Shown here: positions 10,383-21,411 of the stretch, piece after piece
How the letters are laid out: the number at the start of each line of letters is the position of its first letter
Numbering within the stretch: the stretch's first letter is position 1
Source of the DNA: Branchiostoma floridae
Taxonomy: Eukaryota; Chordata; Leptocardii; Amphioxiformes; Branchiostomatidae
DNA length: 64,000 nucleotides
Direction of reading: 5' to 3'
Assembly (NCBI RefSeq): GCF_000003815.2
Contig: NC_049982.1
Location: 30,431,662-30,495,661 of the forward strand
Translations under genes and position numbers: made by a program
The notes under the pieces: model-generated
Databases searched by the model: none
Seen by the model: the letters and a program-made list of their open reading frames with translations, nothing else
What the model was told of the DNA's origin: nothing

Positions 10383-10489
10383 TTAGGTATGGGATCCAGA
10401 AATGATGGTCAATTCAGTACCAAGGCCTGCAGTCGCCAGCCAATCACGTCGCCGCCTACGGTTAAGAGGCGACATGATTGGCCGGTAAC
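10184..10489. repeat. Three CCAAT-bearing palindromes (two direct, one inverted)
   Basis: Palindromes lie at about 10184-10247, 10316-10373 and 10432-10489. The middle one has exact 16-bp arms, GTCACCAGCCAATCAC and GTGATTGGCTGGTGAC. The central loop of the third (CCTACGGTTAAGA) is the inverse of the loop in the first (TCTTAGCCGTAGA), so it is in opposite orientation. They may be remnants of a foldback element or MITE that inserted more than once. Confidence 0.75.
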
Positions 10490-10860
10490 TTTGCCATGAT
10501 TGAGAAAAAGTTTCCATAAATTTCTGTAATTTCAACATGTCGACACGAGGGGCAGAATTTTAACAAATACACTACAAAAATGATTGAAAAAAATGAGAGC
10601 TGTCTGAAAATTGAATTATGTTCGGAGAGTAGCCTGTTTTGAGGTTGTTGAGTTTCCCCATTCAGGTAGCTATGTATTTGCAAGATGTAGGCTAACGCTG
10701 TGCAATGTTTGATGCAAATTTTAAGCAAGTTTAGCAATGCATGTATATTATAACCTTGAACATATTGTACAATTAGTCAGGGCTGAAATTCATTGAACAG
10801 CTTGTCCGCAATGTGTGATGACAGTCTGAAATGAAATGTACATTTTAAATTTTTTTCCAG

Positions 10861-11151
10861 GACTGTGATAGGGAGAAGTCGAAGCTGTGGCTGGAGTGGT
10901 TGGAGAAGAGCCTGTGGATGATGGAGCACCGGGGGGAGGAGCGCGGAAGGGGGAAGAGCGGCCATCGCTCCGGTCTGGAGAACGACACCCGCGAGCGTCC
11001 ACTCCACAGGGAGGACGACAACCACATGGATCCGTTCATACACATGATGAGGGAGTTCCGCCAGGAGATGGAAGAGCGCTACCAGGAGATGGACAGGGAT
11101 GGGGTTCACCCTCCCCCACCCCCTACTTCTCCCCCACCCCCTCCCATGTAG
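10861..11151 (+). CDS. Gene B, terminal exon: charged Trp-rich tail with proline end
   Basis: The exon begins after TTTTTTTCCAG in phase 0 and encodes 96 residues before TAG. It starts D-C-D-R-E-K-S-K-L-W-L-E-W-L-E-K-S-L-W, matching the D-C-D...W..WLE block of gene A. A highly charged region follows, then M-M-R-E-F-R-Q-E-M-E-E-R-Y-Q-E-M (probably helical), and the end is H-P-P-P-P-P-T-S-P-P-P-P-P-M, a polyproline stretch of the kind bound by SH3, WW or EVH1 domains. The spliced protein is 205 residues (47 + 62 + 96). Compared with gene A, the tail is longer. I know of no family with this layout; a signalling adaptor role is possible but unproven. Confidence 0.75.
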   Translation, partial: DCDREKSKLWLEWLEKSLWMMEHRGEERGRGKSGHRSGLENDTRERPLHREDDNHMDPFIHMMREFRQEMEERYQEMDRDGVHPPPPPTSPPPPPM

Positions 11152-11335
11152 AATTAATTAGAATTGATTGATGCGACTCGTTCTAGGTTTTGTGAGACTT
11201 AAATTTGCATGCGTTTCCAAACCATAAGAATTAAAGTGCATCAAATGATACATGTAGTACATTGTAAAGAATTATTCTCATAAGGATAAGGTTGACATTA
11301 TCACCGATTCTGACGGATTGAAATGTCTATCATAA

Positions 11336-11351
11336 TACACGCACACATATA

Positions 11352-11410
<59 letters not shown>

Positions 11411-11510
11411 TCACACATACACACACACACATGCACACATACACACACACACACATTCAAACACGCACATACAAACACACACACACACACAAACAAACAC
11501 ATACAACAAA
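11336..11510. repeat. (CA)n microsatellite
   Basis: About 170 bases of CA repeats with scattered interruptions lie just beyond the 3' end of gene B. The frames over it are low-complexity artefacts. Confidence 0.95.
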
Positions 11511-12760
11511 AGCTACATGTAATTTGGATATTGGATATTGTTCTCATCACAGCACGAGTAGGCCAAGCGAAGCTAGGCTTTAATATTTTCACATGCTTGT
11601 AAAAAATAAAATAAAAATACTGTCAAAATGTTTTCTCACATCTCGTGGTATTTGTTATATGCAACGTTAACCTTGACTTTATAATATCATCAATATAAAG
11701 ATGGTGGGTGGTTACCCTTATGATATACAATACAGTGTCTACTAATGTTAAATTCGCTTCATTAATAGGTAAGTTGTCTTGTTTTCGAAGACGATGTAAC
11801 AAAGATTTGACCTATCAATCTACAGATGTAACAGTTTTAACCATTGATGGACAAGCAGACAAACACACCCTTGTATCCTTGTAAACATAATCTGTTTCAT
11901 TTTTCAAAATCGATTACAAGTGTATACATAAAAAGCAACATAAACCAGAAATTTGAAATTTTCCCAATAAAATTGACAATGCATGAATGACACTTAAACC
12001 AAATGTTTTGCAATTTTCTCTGAGTTTTGAGCTATGGTATATTCCAGTTTGTAATAATAATAATGAACCGTAGGCTCTTAAATCATTCATTGTTGGCATT
12101 TTTCCATTGTTGCTTTCAAATTCTTTTCGTCTCACAAGATTTTGGTTGAAATTTGGACGTGGCATAACGGTACAATTTACAGGAAATTTACACCCTTTAC
12201 GACCTATAGGTCGTTAACCCGGGACCCAGTCGCGCACCTGCTCATGAATTTTAATTAGCGCCAGGCCCGTGTGATTCGCTTTGAATGGGGAGCGAGTACC
12301 GTCTCCCAAATATTTGGCTTTCCAAACAACAGTGACAAGGTCAGGAAAGGAAGATTCAATTCTTGCCTGGGGGATTTTTTTTTAGATTATACTTAGGACT
12401 GGATTTATTATATTAATGTATTTTAGGTGTTGAGGTATCCTCGCAGGGCGTAATGCTTTCGAAACCAATATTGGAATGGTCCATTTCTGCGCAGGGGGTT
12501 GAGCGAAATCTGCTGTTATATGCCTCCAACCAAAGGTAGTCATGATCGTGTCTAGTAATTTTAACATAAATAGTATAGAAATGTTACTGTCGCCAGGTGA
12601 AAATAAAAGTATAAAAGTGAAGATAGTACTAGTGTTTGTTGATGACGGTACGGTTCATGCAATGAGTAATTTTCTGTACGTCCAACTGCAATAACATGTA
12701 ACCTTTGTACAGTAAACAATCGTAACCAATGACGCACTCTCTGCTCTAACGGTGTACAAA
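11511..12760. other. Intergenic sequence upstream of the TRIM-like gene
   Basis: Sequence between gene B and the RING gene, AT-rich to about 12180 and of mixed composition after that. No convincing TATA box was found near 12700. The part from about 12186 to 12380 begins with a small palindrome (ACGACCTATAGGTCGT) and may be a repeat. Confidence 0.4.
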
Positions 12761-12788
12761 GTGTGCACTGAGGCGTACAGGTGCAGTC

Positions 12789-13896
12789 ATGGCGGAGGCC
12801 ATACTCAGTCAGATATCGGGCGACTTTCTGGAGTGTACCATCTGCATGGAGCCCTTTAAGGACCCCAAGATCCTTCCGTGTCTTCACACCTTCTGTACGG
12901 ACTGTCTGGAGAAGTTTGTACGGAAACAAGGCGACGGGAATGACAAGTTTCCGTGTCCAACATGTCGGACCGAAACTGAACTTCCGGGGGGCGGTGTCGC
13001 TGGGCTCAAAAACAACTTCTTTGTCCTGAGCTTGAGGGACACCGTTGACACTCACAAGAGCTTGGTTAGTAAGGAGGATGACAAAGTGCCGTGTGATAAC
13101 TGTGAAGTAAACGTGGCTAGTCACGGCTGTGTTTTGTGTGAGGAGTTTCTCTGTGACGAATGCGCTCGAGTTCACCGTCGTGCCAAACGTACGCGCGACC
13201 ATGAAGTCATCGGCGTGGTGGAGCTAAAAGAGCTACTGCTCACCAAGCCACCATCAGTCAAGTCAACACCACTGCCGCTGTGTCCGAAACACGAAGACGA
13301 GAAGCTGAAGTTCTACTGTGAGACGTGCAAGCACCCCATCTGCCGAGACTGTACAGTACTGCAGCACAAGGACCACGGCTACAGCTACATGGCAGACGTT
13401 GCGAGTGACGTCAGGGCAGAGCTGAAAGGCAAACTGGAATTCGCGATGCCGAGAGTTGAGCAATACCGGCAATTTGCAGGGGTCGTAAATGAGAAGCAGG
13501 AAGAACTAGACACTATGAGTGAGAAAGCTGCAGACGACATCGACGCAGCTGCAGAGGAAGAGATCAAGTATTATAATGGCCTGGTCAGACGCAAGCAGAC
13601 TGAGCTGAAAGAAAAGCTGGCATCCATCACAGCAACCCGTTCCAAGCAGCTCTCTGTTACAGCAGACAGTGTTGAGAGCACCTTAGGCTGTCTGTCCAGC
13701 ACAGTGGACTTCTCACAGAAAGTCGTGCAGCATGGCAGTGACTTTGACGTCATGAACGTGTACTCTGACGTCACGGCCCGGCTCGAGTCTCTGCTGAAAG
13801 GCCCAAACCCGGACATTCCAGAAGACATCGGTTACGTCAGGTTTGATCAAAGGAAGAAAAGGAAAGAAACGGAGATCGTTCTTGGTGACTTTGTTG
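12789..13896 (+). CDS. TRIM-family RING E3 ubiquitin ligase, N-terminal exon
   Basis: The start lies in a good context (AGTCATGGCGG). The exon encodes 369 residues plus one base and ends at G|GTAAGT (phase 1). A C3HC4 RING is complete: C16, C19, C31, H33, C36, C39, C56 and C59, within C-T-I-C-M-E-P-F and C-L-H-T-F-C. B-box 1 (about 98-140) starts P-C-D-N-C, and B-box 2 (about 162-203) reads C-P-K-H-E-D-E-K-L-K-F-Y-C. A long helical, glutamate/alanine/lysine-rich region (about 205-300) is the expected coiled coil. This is the RBCC layout of TRIM proteins, which dimerise and transfer ubiquitin. Proteins of this style in animals often act in innate immunity or development. A read-through frame goes to 14066, but the strong donor suggests splicing. 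Confidence 0.85.
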
Positions 13897-14587
13897 GTAA
13901 GTTATGCCATTCTTATCGTCAACCGACCAAGGAGCTTAACCGTATCAAGACCGCGCTTTTTGTCAATCCTGGACGAGACGGAGGGGGAGCTTTTGAGCTC
14001 CCTTCCAACTTCTGTAACTATGTAACGCCTTATCATATGGCCACAAAATTTAGGAGAATTATGTAAACATAAAATCTGAAGAAGTGAAGAAATTTGACAC
14101 CATCGTCACGTAATGTGACGTATCAGTTTGATTGTGTTGGTTTGGAACCATGAACAAAGGTATTCCCAGAAAACGTCAAGAAAGGTATACAAAGAACAGC
14201 AAGTGCAGTTAACAGAATGATAATGTTTATTACAACTTGTGTTGCCAATAACAACATCAATGTCGTGAAAATGACGTCATGAAATGACCCCTTACCGGTA
14301 CCCATCCCGGGGATAAATTGATATTCAGGAGTTGTTTAATGTTGAACAATGCCAGATGCAACTAGAGTTCGGCGACCTCATGCCTCCATGAAAAATTTAG
14401 AGATGTTATGTAAATGACACATTTACATGGTTTATTCATTGTGTTGAACATTGGTGACCTTACACATGCTATATGATATGATATATTTTTAAAATCATCA
14501 ATCACTAAGCACTTTTACCATTTTTGCATTAATTATACAAATTAGGTCCTCATTTGCATATTAGGTATATGTGCTAAGTTTATGGAA

Positions 14588-14672
14588 GTCCAGTTATGGA
14601 ATCACATAAGTTCTTCATTAATTATGCAAGTCCAGTTATGGAATCACATAAGTTCTTCATTAATTATGCAAA
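14588..14672 (+). repeat. 42-bp tandem duplication inside a dispersed repeat
   Basis: The unit GTCCAGTTATGGAATCACAT plus 22 further bases occurs twice in a row. It lies in a larger dispersed repeat covering about 14360-15440, in which two related segments can be seen, each with a CCTGCAGT-like or CGCTGCAGT-like core and a CCGCTAAGAGGCCC or TAGGGGGCTA segment. A related fragment is at 61070-61200. Confidence 0.65.
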
Positions 14673-15555
14673 TGAGTTCTCATTTGCATAACATTGATAT
14701 CAATGTGTACATCTTTGCCTAAGCAACCTGCACGAAATGGAAATCAATCGTTCTTTAGTTATCCTCTTTGGAATATTTTGACAAAAATGCCCCTGCAGTT
14801 CAAAATTCAATTTTAGGGGGCTAAAACTATGTCTACCTTGTCCTTATGTTCACAGATATCTACCACCTAAATGTCCAGACAGTTACATGTCCGGGACAAG
14901 AGATACATTGAAAAAGTGCTATGATAGAATATCTTTTATTAATCATGCAAAATACCTCTAAATTTGCTTGCATTTTTTATTTTTATTTTGTACATCTTTA
15001 TCAAAGCTACCCAGATTAAAATCTGTTATTTCTATATTGAGTTATCATCTTCGGAATCATTTTGCAAAACTGCACCTGCATTACCAAACTTAGTTGCTAC
15101 GGGACCAAACTCACATCAGTTATTCAACTTCTTCTCAATTGCGAAAGCTGTCTAAAAACTCAAAATCGCGACCATAATTTTTTCAGAACGCAAGATCAAA
15201 ACCAAAAGTTCCGCTGCAGTACCGAGGGAAGCCGCTAAGAGGCCCAAAATCTGATCATTTCCAGCTTTCACCACACCCCACCAACACATCAGGTATGAAA
15301 CGAATTCGTTCTTGAGTTATCTTGCTCACAGACACACAAACGCTAGTGAAATAACAGTTCGGAGACCTCATATCACCTTGAAATATTCTGATTATGCAAA
15401 TTATTTCCACATCTACATAATCTATGCTTAGCGATATACACCACTAACTAAAACAGGTTACAGTGTTCAATCATTTACTACTTGGAAAAATTATAGCACA
15501 TTTTCATTATTTTTGCCAATTATTATTTAAATAACTGGTATCTGTTACCACAATA

Positions 15556-15897
15556 TTCGACGTCGTCCTGGCCTCAAATGACATCAAGGAGTTTCAACGG
15601 GACATCGAGATGAAGACCAGAGAAGAGAAGCATCTCAGAGAGAAGGCGGAGCTTCTCCTGAAGACCGTGCAGTGGTTCTACATTGACGACCACGAAGAGA
15701 AGCAGCCTTACGACGCCAAGGTCAACTGCATGATAGAGGAGGCCTTCGTAGCTAAGAAGAGAGGCGTTGACTTTGAATTCCAGGGAGAAAGTCTACACAT
15801 AGACTTTCTAACAATGAAGGAAACCGTCGTTGGAGACACGGCAGCAGCTGCGGTAGACGTTATTCGACATGAGCTGGAGAAAGAAGGTAGAGTTTGA
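15556..15897 (+). CDS. WWE-domain exon, probable C-terminal exon of the TRIM-like gene
   Basis: The open stretch encodes F-D-V-V-L-A-S-N-D-I-K-E-F, a charged helix, and then a WWE fold: V-Q-W-F-Y-I-D-D-H (first Trp), P-Y-D-A-K-V-N, I-E-E-A-F, L-H-I-D-F-L-T-M-K, and V-I-R-H at the end. This is closest in style to the WWE domains of PARP14-type proteins; WWE domains in RNF146 and others bind iso-ADP-ribose. The frame ends E-K-E-G-R-V-stop. It is followed by AATAAA at 15922-15927, so this can be a last exon. Alternatively GAAG|GTAGAG is a donor. The joint with the RING exon is unclear: that exon ends in phase 1, an in-frame TAA lies at about 15532, and no phase-compatible acceptor is visible here. 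An intermediate exon, a sequence error, or a separate gene remnant are all possible. Confidence 0.6.
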   Translation, partial: FDVVLASNDIKEFQRDIEMKTREEKHLREKAELLLKTVQWFYIDDHEEKQPYDAKVNCMIEEAFVAKKRGVDFEFQGESLHIDFLTMKETVVGDTAAAAVDVIRHELEKEGRV

Positions 15898-15921
15898 TCC
15901 TAGTAACATGAAATCACTTGT

Positions 15922-15927
15922 AATAAA
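15922..15927 (+). terminator. Poly(A) signal after the WWE exon
   Basis: AATAAA lies 25 bases after the TGA stop. It would fit a very short 3' UTR for the TRIM-WWE transcript. Confidence 0.4.
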
Positions 15928-15944
15928 AAATTTACAGCAGCATT

Positions 15945-16458
15945 AGGCCACAGCAAGTAAATTTTATGGATGACATCCTCTGCAGACTGCAAGACAAAAA
16001 AAAAACAAGATGTGTGAAAAAAACAAGATGGCTAAATTTTCAAAATAGACACCATAAATGTTGTAAGAAAATTGTAAGTGACAAAACATGGTAGTACTGA
16101 TGACAAATCATTCATTTCTGTATTCAAGAAGTGAACTCGTGTAGTAAAAGTGACACTAGTATTGTAGACTGGTATCACTTACCAAGTTGGCAACTACACT
16201 TATGACTTCCATAGTGGTGCCACTTTTCCAACTATCCAGCTGGTTTCACTTCTTTAACTACAGTCCTGGGTACCTCGCTAATGTTACTTCTACAAGTACA
16301 ATCATTAGGCTCCAACACAACATACTTTCCCATTTTGTTACTTTCTTATCATGTTGACCATCTCCGAAGAAGAAAAAAATTCTTGTTTTTTTTTCTGAAA
16401 TCAGGCGAAAATTAATGATCGCGCGAATGTCATCCATAAAATTTACTTGCTGTGGCCT
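15945..16458. mobile_element. MITE with about 31-bp terminal inverted repeats
   Basis: The left end AGGCCACAGCAAGTAAATTT continues with TATGGATGACAT and is mirrored exactly at 16427-16458 (ATGTCATCCA...TGCTGTGGCCT). TTA flanks both ends and may be the target duplication. The interior is A/T-rich with CAAGA-type runs near both ends and no coding frame. Confidence 0.85.
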
Positions 16459-18840
16459 TATTGTAATTACTGGGCAGTCATGCTGATGACAAGCACACAA
16501 ACCATGCCAGTGATCAGCCATATGTAACAATGCATTGGTTGTAGGAATACACATTTTAGAACATGTCTGTATGTTGCGATGATATCACAACATACTATGT
16601 AAAGAAACGGCTTGAAAATGTAGTTTCCATTTTGTGATAACGTAGAGGGCGTTATAAATCTTATACTGTCATGATGACAATGTGATATCATTTGACCAAA
16701 CTAACTTTTATAATAGTTTGACCTTGACATATAGACTTTGACTTTTGCGATGCTTGTGAGTTTGGTTTGTTTCATTTAAATTGCCCAATAAGCTATGTGA
16801 AATGATATCCTGCGAATATTGCTTACTGTAAAAAAACTACTACAGACATCTAGAATTTTTACAATGTATCATTCTATTGCCATGGTTTACTGTAAACAAA
16901 CAACAGTTGTACCAGGCATGGGAACCAAACGGTAGCCATTTGCAAAATTAACCATCATGTAACTGGCACTAAATCCACGTTTGTGGAGCAATGTTATCTC
17001 ATCAATGCATTGTAAAACATTTATATTTTGTTGTAGGAATGTTATGTCTGGCTTTTGCATGCATTTTGTTTGCTGTGTGATTAAAACGCATGAATCAAAA
17101 TACTGAGTTGATATTTCATTTTTGGCGGGACATGCTTGGTCTATACTACAGCATAATTTTGATCATGTGGCCGGAATTTCACCCTGACAAAAAGACATTT
17201 CCGGTCGTAGATCTAAAAGAGCTTTATCCGGCTTTCATCTCTGAGAGCTCCAGCTGTCAAAATATGTTTTACAGATATACAGCAGTTCTGGAAGACTTAT
17301 GTATATCTTTTAAACGGTATTTATCCTCTATGACTTGAACAATAACCTTTCCACTCAACTGCAGCTATTTTTCCTAAAATCTTGGAGTTTCTACACTCAA
17401 TTTACAACATATGCCAATACACACCCATTTTGAACGCCCCTTGTAAGATAACACTAAAATCGTGATATACGAGTACAATTAGATTATATAACATGCAGAC
17501 TAAAGACAGGTATGCCCCTTACATGTAAAAGAGTGTTACAGGACTACATAGCAATACAAGAGCAAACCAGTAACAACGGGCGTTCAAAATTGTGAACTTC
17601 AACAATGTCATATGGTAATAGTAAAATTGAGACAACAAAATATCGTTATTTCGTGGATTCTTATGCATATAACTTTGTCACATATGAGCCTAACCTACAT
17701 TTATAAATAATAGATACCACTGAACTAAGCTCCATTTATGATACGTTTGTCTCTCTTTGATGACTACAATGTATTTTATAACTGTGAAATGATGTGTTAT
17801 AAGTAGCGTTTGACAACGAACAATACGAAAGTGGATAAAAGATGAAACGTTAGATAATTACCCTTCAACGTCAAGTACATTTTACCGTTATGCTCCGAAT
17901 CATGTTTAAGGGAACTAACTTGAAAAACATAAAACAGTGTATATATCAATCATAACTCGTAAAAACAGCCCCAATTATTATATAAAAAGACGGGTGTGTT
18001 CTGGACGGAAGGGCGGTGACCATTGTCCACTCACGTGTCCAGCGAGTGACCACGCAGGTTGCTGGTTGGGGAAAACCCAGACACGATCACTCAAAATGAC
18101 GTCTACGTCATAACGGTTTAACGGAAGCACAATCAATCGACCTGTCACATAATCTCCAGTATTATAGTTCACTCCTTTTCTGAATTTCAAAATAGCGCAA
18201 CGATTGTACCAACAGCAAGGGAGAAAACTGAGATAAAATAGACACGTATGAATATGGGCGTGGCATGCACGTGAGGATTGACCAAGGGGAAGTCAGTGCA
18301 TTTTTTGAGGAAGAGGCGTGCAACAACATATCATTAGATGACCTTACCTATTTTTTGGTGTCTGATACTCGTGGCCTATCGATATCGGGTATGGTATGAC
18401 ATGACCAAAGACAAAGTATTTTCTTCTCTACTGGTATATTTTTCTGAGGTTTTTTAATTAGTTCAAGGTAACAGTATGTTTCTGTGGTATGGTATTAGTA
18501 ATACTTTTTACTATTTTATGATAAATTGATGGTATCATAATGGCAGATAATTCTTTCTCTTTGTAGGAAGGAAAATATCTGATAAAATATTTTTTCAAAT
18601 CGTAAAACATTCCAAGCTTATGACGTAAGATATTTCTCCTGGAAGTCCCACGACCACACCCAAGATATGACTCCACGAAACAAGGAAAATCTAAATGCTT
18701 TTTTTACGAGGTGATCTGTATGACGTATACAAAACACTCCTTTTTAGCTTTTTTTTGTCATTTACCAGTAGTTAAAATTCTATTAAACCCCATTACTCAA
18801 TAAGATATTTTTGAAAATATCATGACTACATCCTTTCAAT
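16459..18840. other. Intergenic sequence between the WWE exon and the secreted-protein gene
   Basis: AT-rich sequence with no exon that I could support. An 82-codon frame at 17090-17338 has no motif, signal peptide or splice context and is not called. Confidence 0.5.
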
Positions 18841-18847
18841 TAATTTG

Positions 18848-18855
18848 TATAAAAA
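18848..18855 (+). promoter_or_regulatory. TATA box of the secreted helical protein gene
   Basis: TATAAAAA lies about 83 bases upstream of a good splice donor (18931). Transcription would be expected to begin near 18875-18880. Most genes in this kind of genome lack a clear TATA box, so its presence suggests a regulated or inducible promoter. Confidence 0.5.
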
Positions 18856-18877
18856 CGGCATATGGCTATCTGAAGAA

Positions 18878-18930
18878 GCATACTGTCTTTGACATCCTCT
18901 ACATCGGTCCTGTTCAACAACCACCGACTG
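18878..18930 (+). other. Non-coding first exon of the secreted protein gene (inferred)
   Basis: The 3' end is set by CGACTG|GTAAGTGC. The 5' end is inferred from the TATA box. The first coding exon begins just after a TTTACTTTAG acceptor (about 19426-19435), only three bases before its ATG, so a leader exon is required, and this one fits. Confidence 0.4.
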
Positions 18931-19438
18931 GTAAGTGCTATCTACTCTGGCCTAGTATTTAGATACATGCGAAACAGAACTTCTCATATGACATTGGAGT
19001 TTTTCTTTTACACAACCACTTTTTCCAACCTGATAATTGTATTCTCATTTCTCATAATTCTGACACATATAAAATGGTGTTATCGAAGCCTTGTTACAAA
19101 AGTCTTGAACAACACCTGGTTATCTGAATTGTGCATGCCTCTTTGGTTACTGATGCTGTAGATTTTCTTAAACGTTTTTTTCTCTCTTTCAATTGGCATT
19201 GCTGTTACAACAGTTACATAGATCAACGTTATGTTGTGTTATAGTGACCGACTCAATTTTTTCTGTGGTAAAAAATTAAAATGAACATTGGTCTGTGTTA
19301 CGCCAGGAAAAGAAGGTACGGTTTATTTGTCTTTAGATTATAACCTTAAGCTACAAAAGAAGAATAGCTCTAAATACTGAACAAATAACGTTTGGAAATA
19401 ATGAGAAATAAAATTCGTGATTGTATTTACTTTAGAAA

Positions 19439-19603
19439 ATGGCCTTCCTCCGAACATACCTGCTCTGTGTCGTTCTTCTTGCCATCGGATCTTCGTCGTC
19501 CGAGCTCGGGCGTTTCCGGCACCGGTTACGTCATCTTCGGGCGGCTTCGTTGGTCCTGAGGGATACTGCGGACGACACGTTGGACCGTGCGAAGGATAAC
19601 TAT
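19439..19603 (+). CDS. Secreted helical (cytokine-like) protein, coding exon 1
   Basis: The frame starts M-A-F-L-R-T-Y-L-L-C-V-V-L-L-A-I-G-S-S-S, a textbook signal peptide with likely cleavage around residues 18-22. The ATG follows TTAG-AAA directly and lies in AAAATGGC, a good context. After the signal comes a helix-forming segment of about 34 residues with regularly spaced leucines (F-R-H-R-L-R-H-L, S-L-V-L-R-D-T, T-L-D-R-A-K). The exon ends in phase 0 at TAT|GTAAGT after 55 codons. This matches the first exon of helical cytokines (signal plus helix A). I recognise no homologue by sequence, so the family assignment is inference. Confidence 0.75.
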
Positions 19604-20410
19604 GTAAGTACACGTTACTCTTAAAACTTCACGTTTTAGTCTTTAGAAATGTATCAAATATAACTAAGGAATGTTTAAGAGAAAAGCATGCTAAATTCGA
19701 AGAATATCATTTGTAACCATATATATGCAAGTATATTGTACAGACTTTGAGTTTATATTTTAAACTTACGTTTTACACATTTGACTGTGTATGGCTGGGT
19801 AAAAGATTGGAAGTAATTGTTTAGAGTTTTATTTTAGTTTTCCAATTTGCCAACTCTTGACAACAAATAATAACAGCCTATGTTTTTTTCAGAAAAAAAT
19901 ATATAATCTCTTCCTTCCCGGAGTCTTCCTACCTTCTACGAAATACTTTCCTTCCACGAATCTAAGGAACAAACGCTTTATATACACGTGCGTAACCATT
20001 CAGGCCTTATTATGTAACAACCATGGCAGGAAACATTATCCCACTACGGACTGACCTATACACAAAGAAAGTCAACCAGAACAAAAAGAGGCGGCAACCT
20101 GAGAAGCTACACGTACAATGGCTTGAGTAGCATAAGACTAGTCTACGGAAGGGTGGCCTGAAATTCAGACTGTTTTCAGGGCTTATACGGGCAAGCCTTT
20201 CGATGACAGAGCTAACATGCTGAGTAGAACATATTCCATATTGATAAAAGGACTGTTGGCTACATCAAGAGGGCGAAACAATCAGCGGGTTGGCGTAGTT
20301 GAACAAGCGGGGGCAAAAGCTCGAAGTGCCGAGAACCACCAGCCTATGCAGCGCGTACGTAGAGAAGGGTGAGAGGGTGTTGAAGATAATCCATTTAATT
20401 ATTTTTATAG

Positions 20411-20512
20411 TGTGCCGAGGAAGAGTGCCCAAACGGCTTCTTGCAGGGAATTGGGAACCCGCTGTGTCGACGGGAGCGCGGATTCTTTAACGCTACGCCG
20501 TCCGTTGAACAG
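20411..20512 (+). CDS. Secreted helical (cytokine-like) protein, coding exon 2
   Basis: A 34-codon exon lies between TTTTTATAG and CAG|GTAATA, phase 0 at both ends. It holds three cysteines (protein residues 56, 61 and 74) in C-x4-C-x12-C spacing, and an N-glycosylation sequon N-A-T at 82-84. A loop rich in Gly, Asn and Pro (P-N-G-F-L-Q-G-I-G-N-P) suggests the connection between the first and second helices. The small size and symmetric phase are what a helical cytokine's second exon would show. Confidence 0.7.
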
Positions 20513-20831
20513 GTAATATGATGAATCCGCTCGACATGGTTTGTTTTTTTCCTAGGAATTCCGTAAAGAGGAACACAATTTCCTACCAAGTACTGTAGGA
20601 GCATCCTCACTAGATAGCTTTAACAGCATATGGGGTTAGGTGTGCAAGTGTAGTGTGGTAAAAATGCAAGGGATGACCAGTAAGCTCTAGATCGGCCTCA
20701 CTCAATTGTTTTGGAGTTGAAAAGTATTTATGCAGCGATAGTATGAATTGTTGACTGAATTACAGAATATGTTGTGTAATTTGTTGCTATAACTTTAACG
20801 TTAGTAATGGTTGAGTTCGTTGCTTTCACAG

Positions 20832-20984
20832 ATTGGTGCAGAAATCGCGGAAACAGACCTAGCCCTGAAAGTGTGGAGCTGTGTTCTGGAGCCCGTGTTT
20901 AAGGACATGGGGGATGAAGGCGAATCCGGAGAAGCCGAGTCTACAGCTAGTATCGCCTCACAGGTGGAGACCGTGCGAGCAATG
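20832..20984 (+). CDS. Secreted helical (cytokine-like) protein, coding exon 3
   Basis: A 51-codon exon lies between TTTCACAG and ATG|GTCAGT, phase 0. It encodes an amphipathic segment (I-G-A-E-I-A-E-T-D-L-A-L-K-V-W-S-C-V-L-E-P-V-F), an acidic flexible loop (G-D-E-G-E-S-G-E-A-E-S), and the start of another helix (I-A-S-Q-V-E-T-V-R-A-M). One cysteine (106) lies in the first helix and could pair with a cysteine of exon 2 or 4. Confidence 0.75.
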
Positions 20985-21411
20985 GTCAGTATTCTGCACT
21001 CTGGTACGAAGGCCCACAGCGACAACGTTCGCTGCCTACGCACATAAATTCGAGATTGTCTGCATATAGGGGTTGAAGGGGGTTTTGTAAGGGACGGAAG
21101 CTGCTGTGGTATACTCACCAAGCAGAGGCGTACGGACAGTAAACGAGGCATATCATGACATGTTGCAATCTTTCCAAATTACCTCGGCTTGGAGAGTAAC
21201 TGTTGTGCGCCTTTGTAGTCTGAGGCTGCTAGTATTATACTGACAAAATAACTGGTATGATATTGATCATGTAGTATCATATGTTTTACCTATATATTTT
21301 GATGGTTTTGTGCCTCACATTGACCAAGTTCAACAGCTCCTCATTTGACGTTATGTTCAGATTCGTCAAATTTTGAGCACGATAACAAAGTTCCGCCATC
21401 TTTTATCTTAG

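Noticed and set aside
15187-15255. A possible exon after TTTTTTCAG in the TRIM intron, phase-compatible with the RING exon
   Set aside because: It reaches a stop after about 22 codons and lies inside a dispersed repeat whose relatives are at 14790 and 61100.
17090-17338. An 82-codon frame between the WWE exon and the secreted gene
   Set aside because: No motif, no splice sites of matching phase, and no link to either neighbour.
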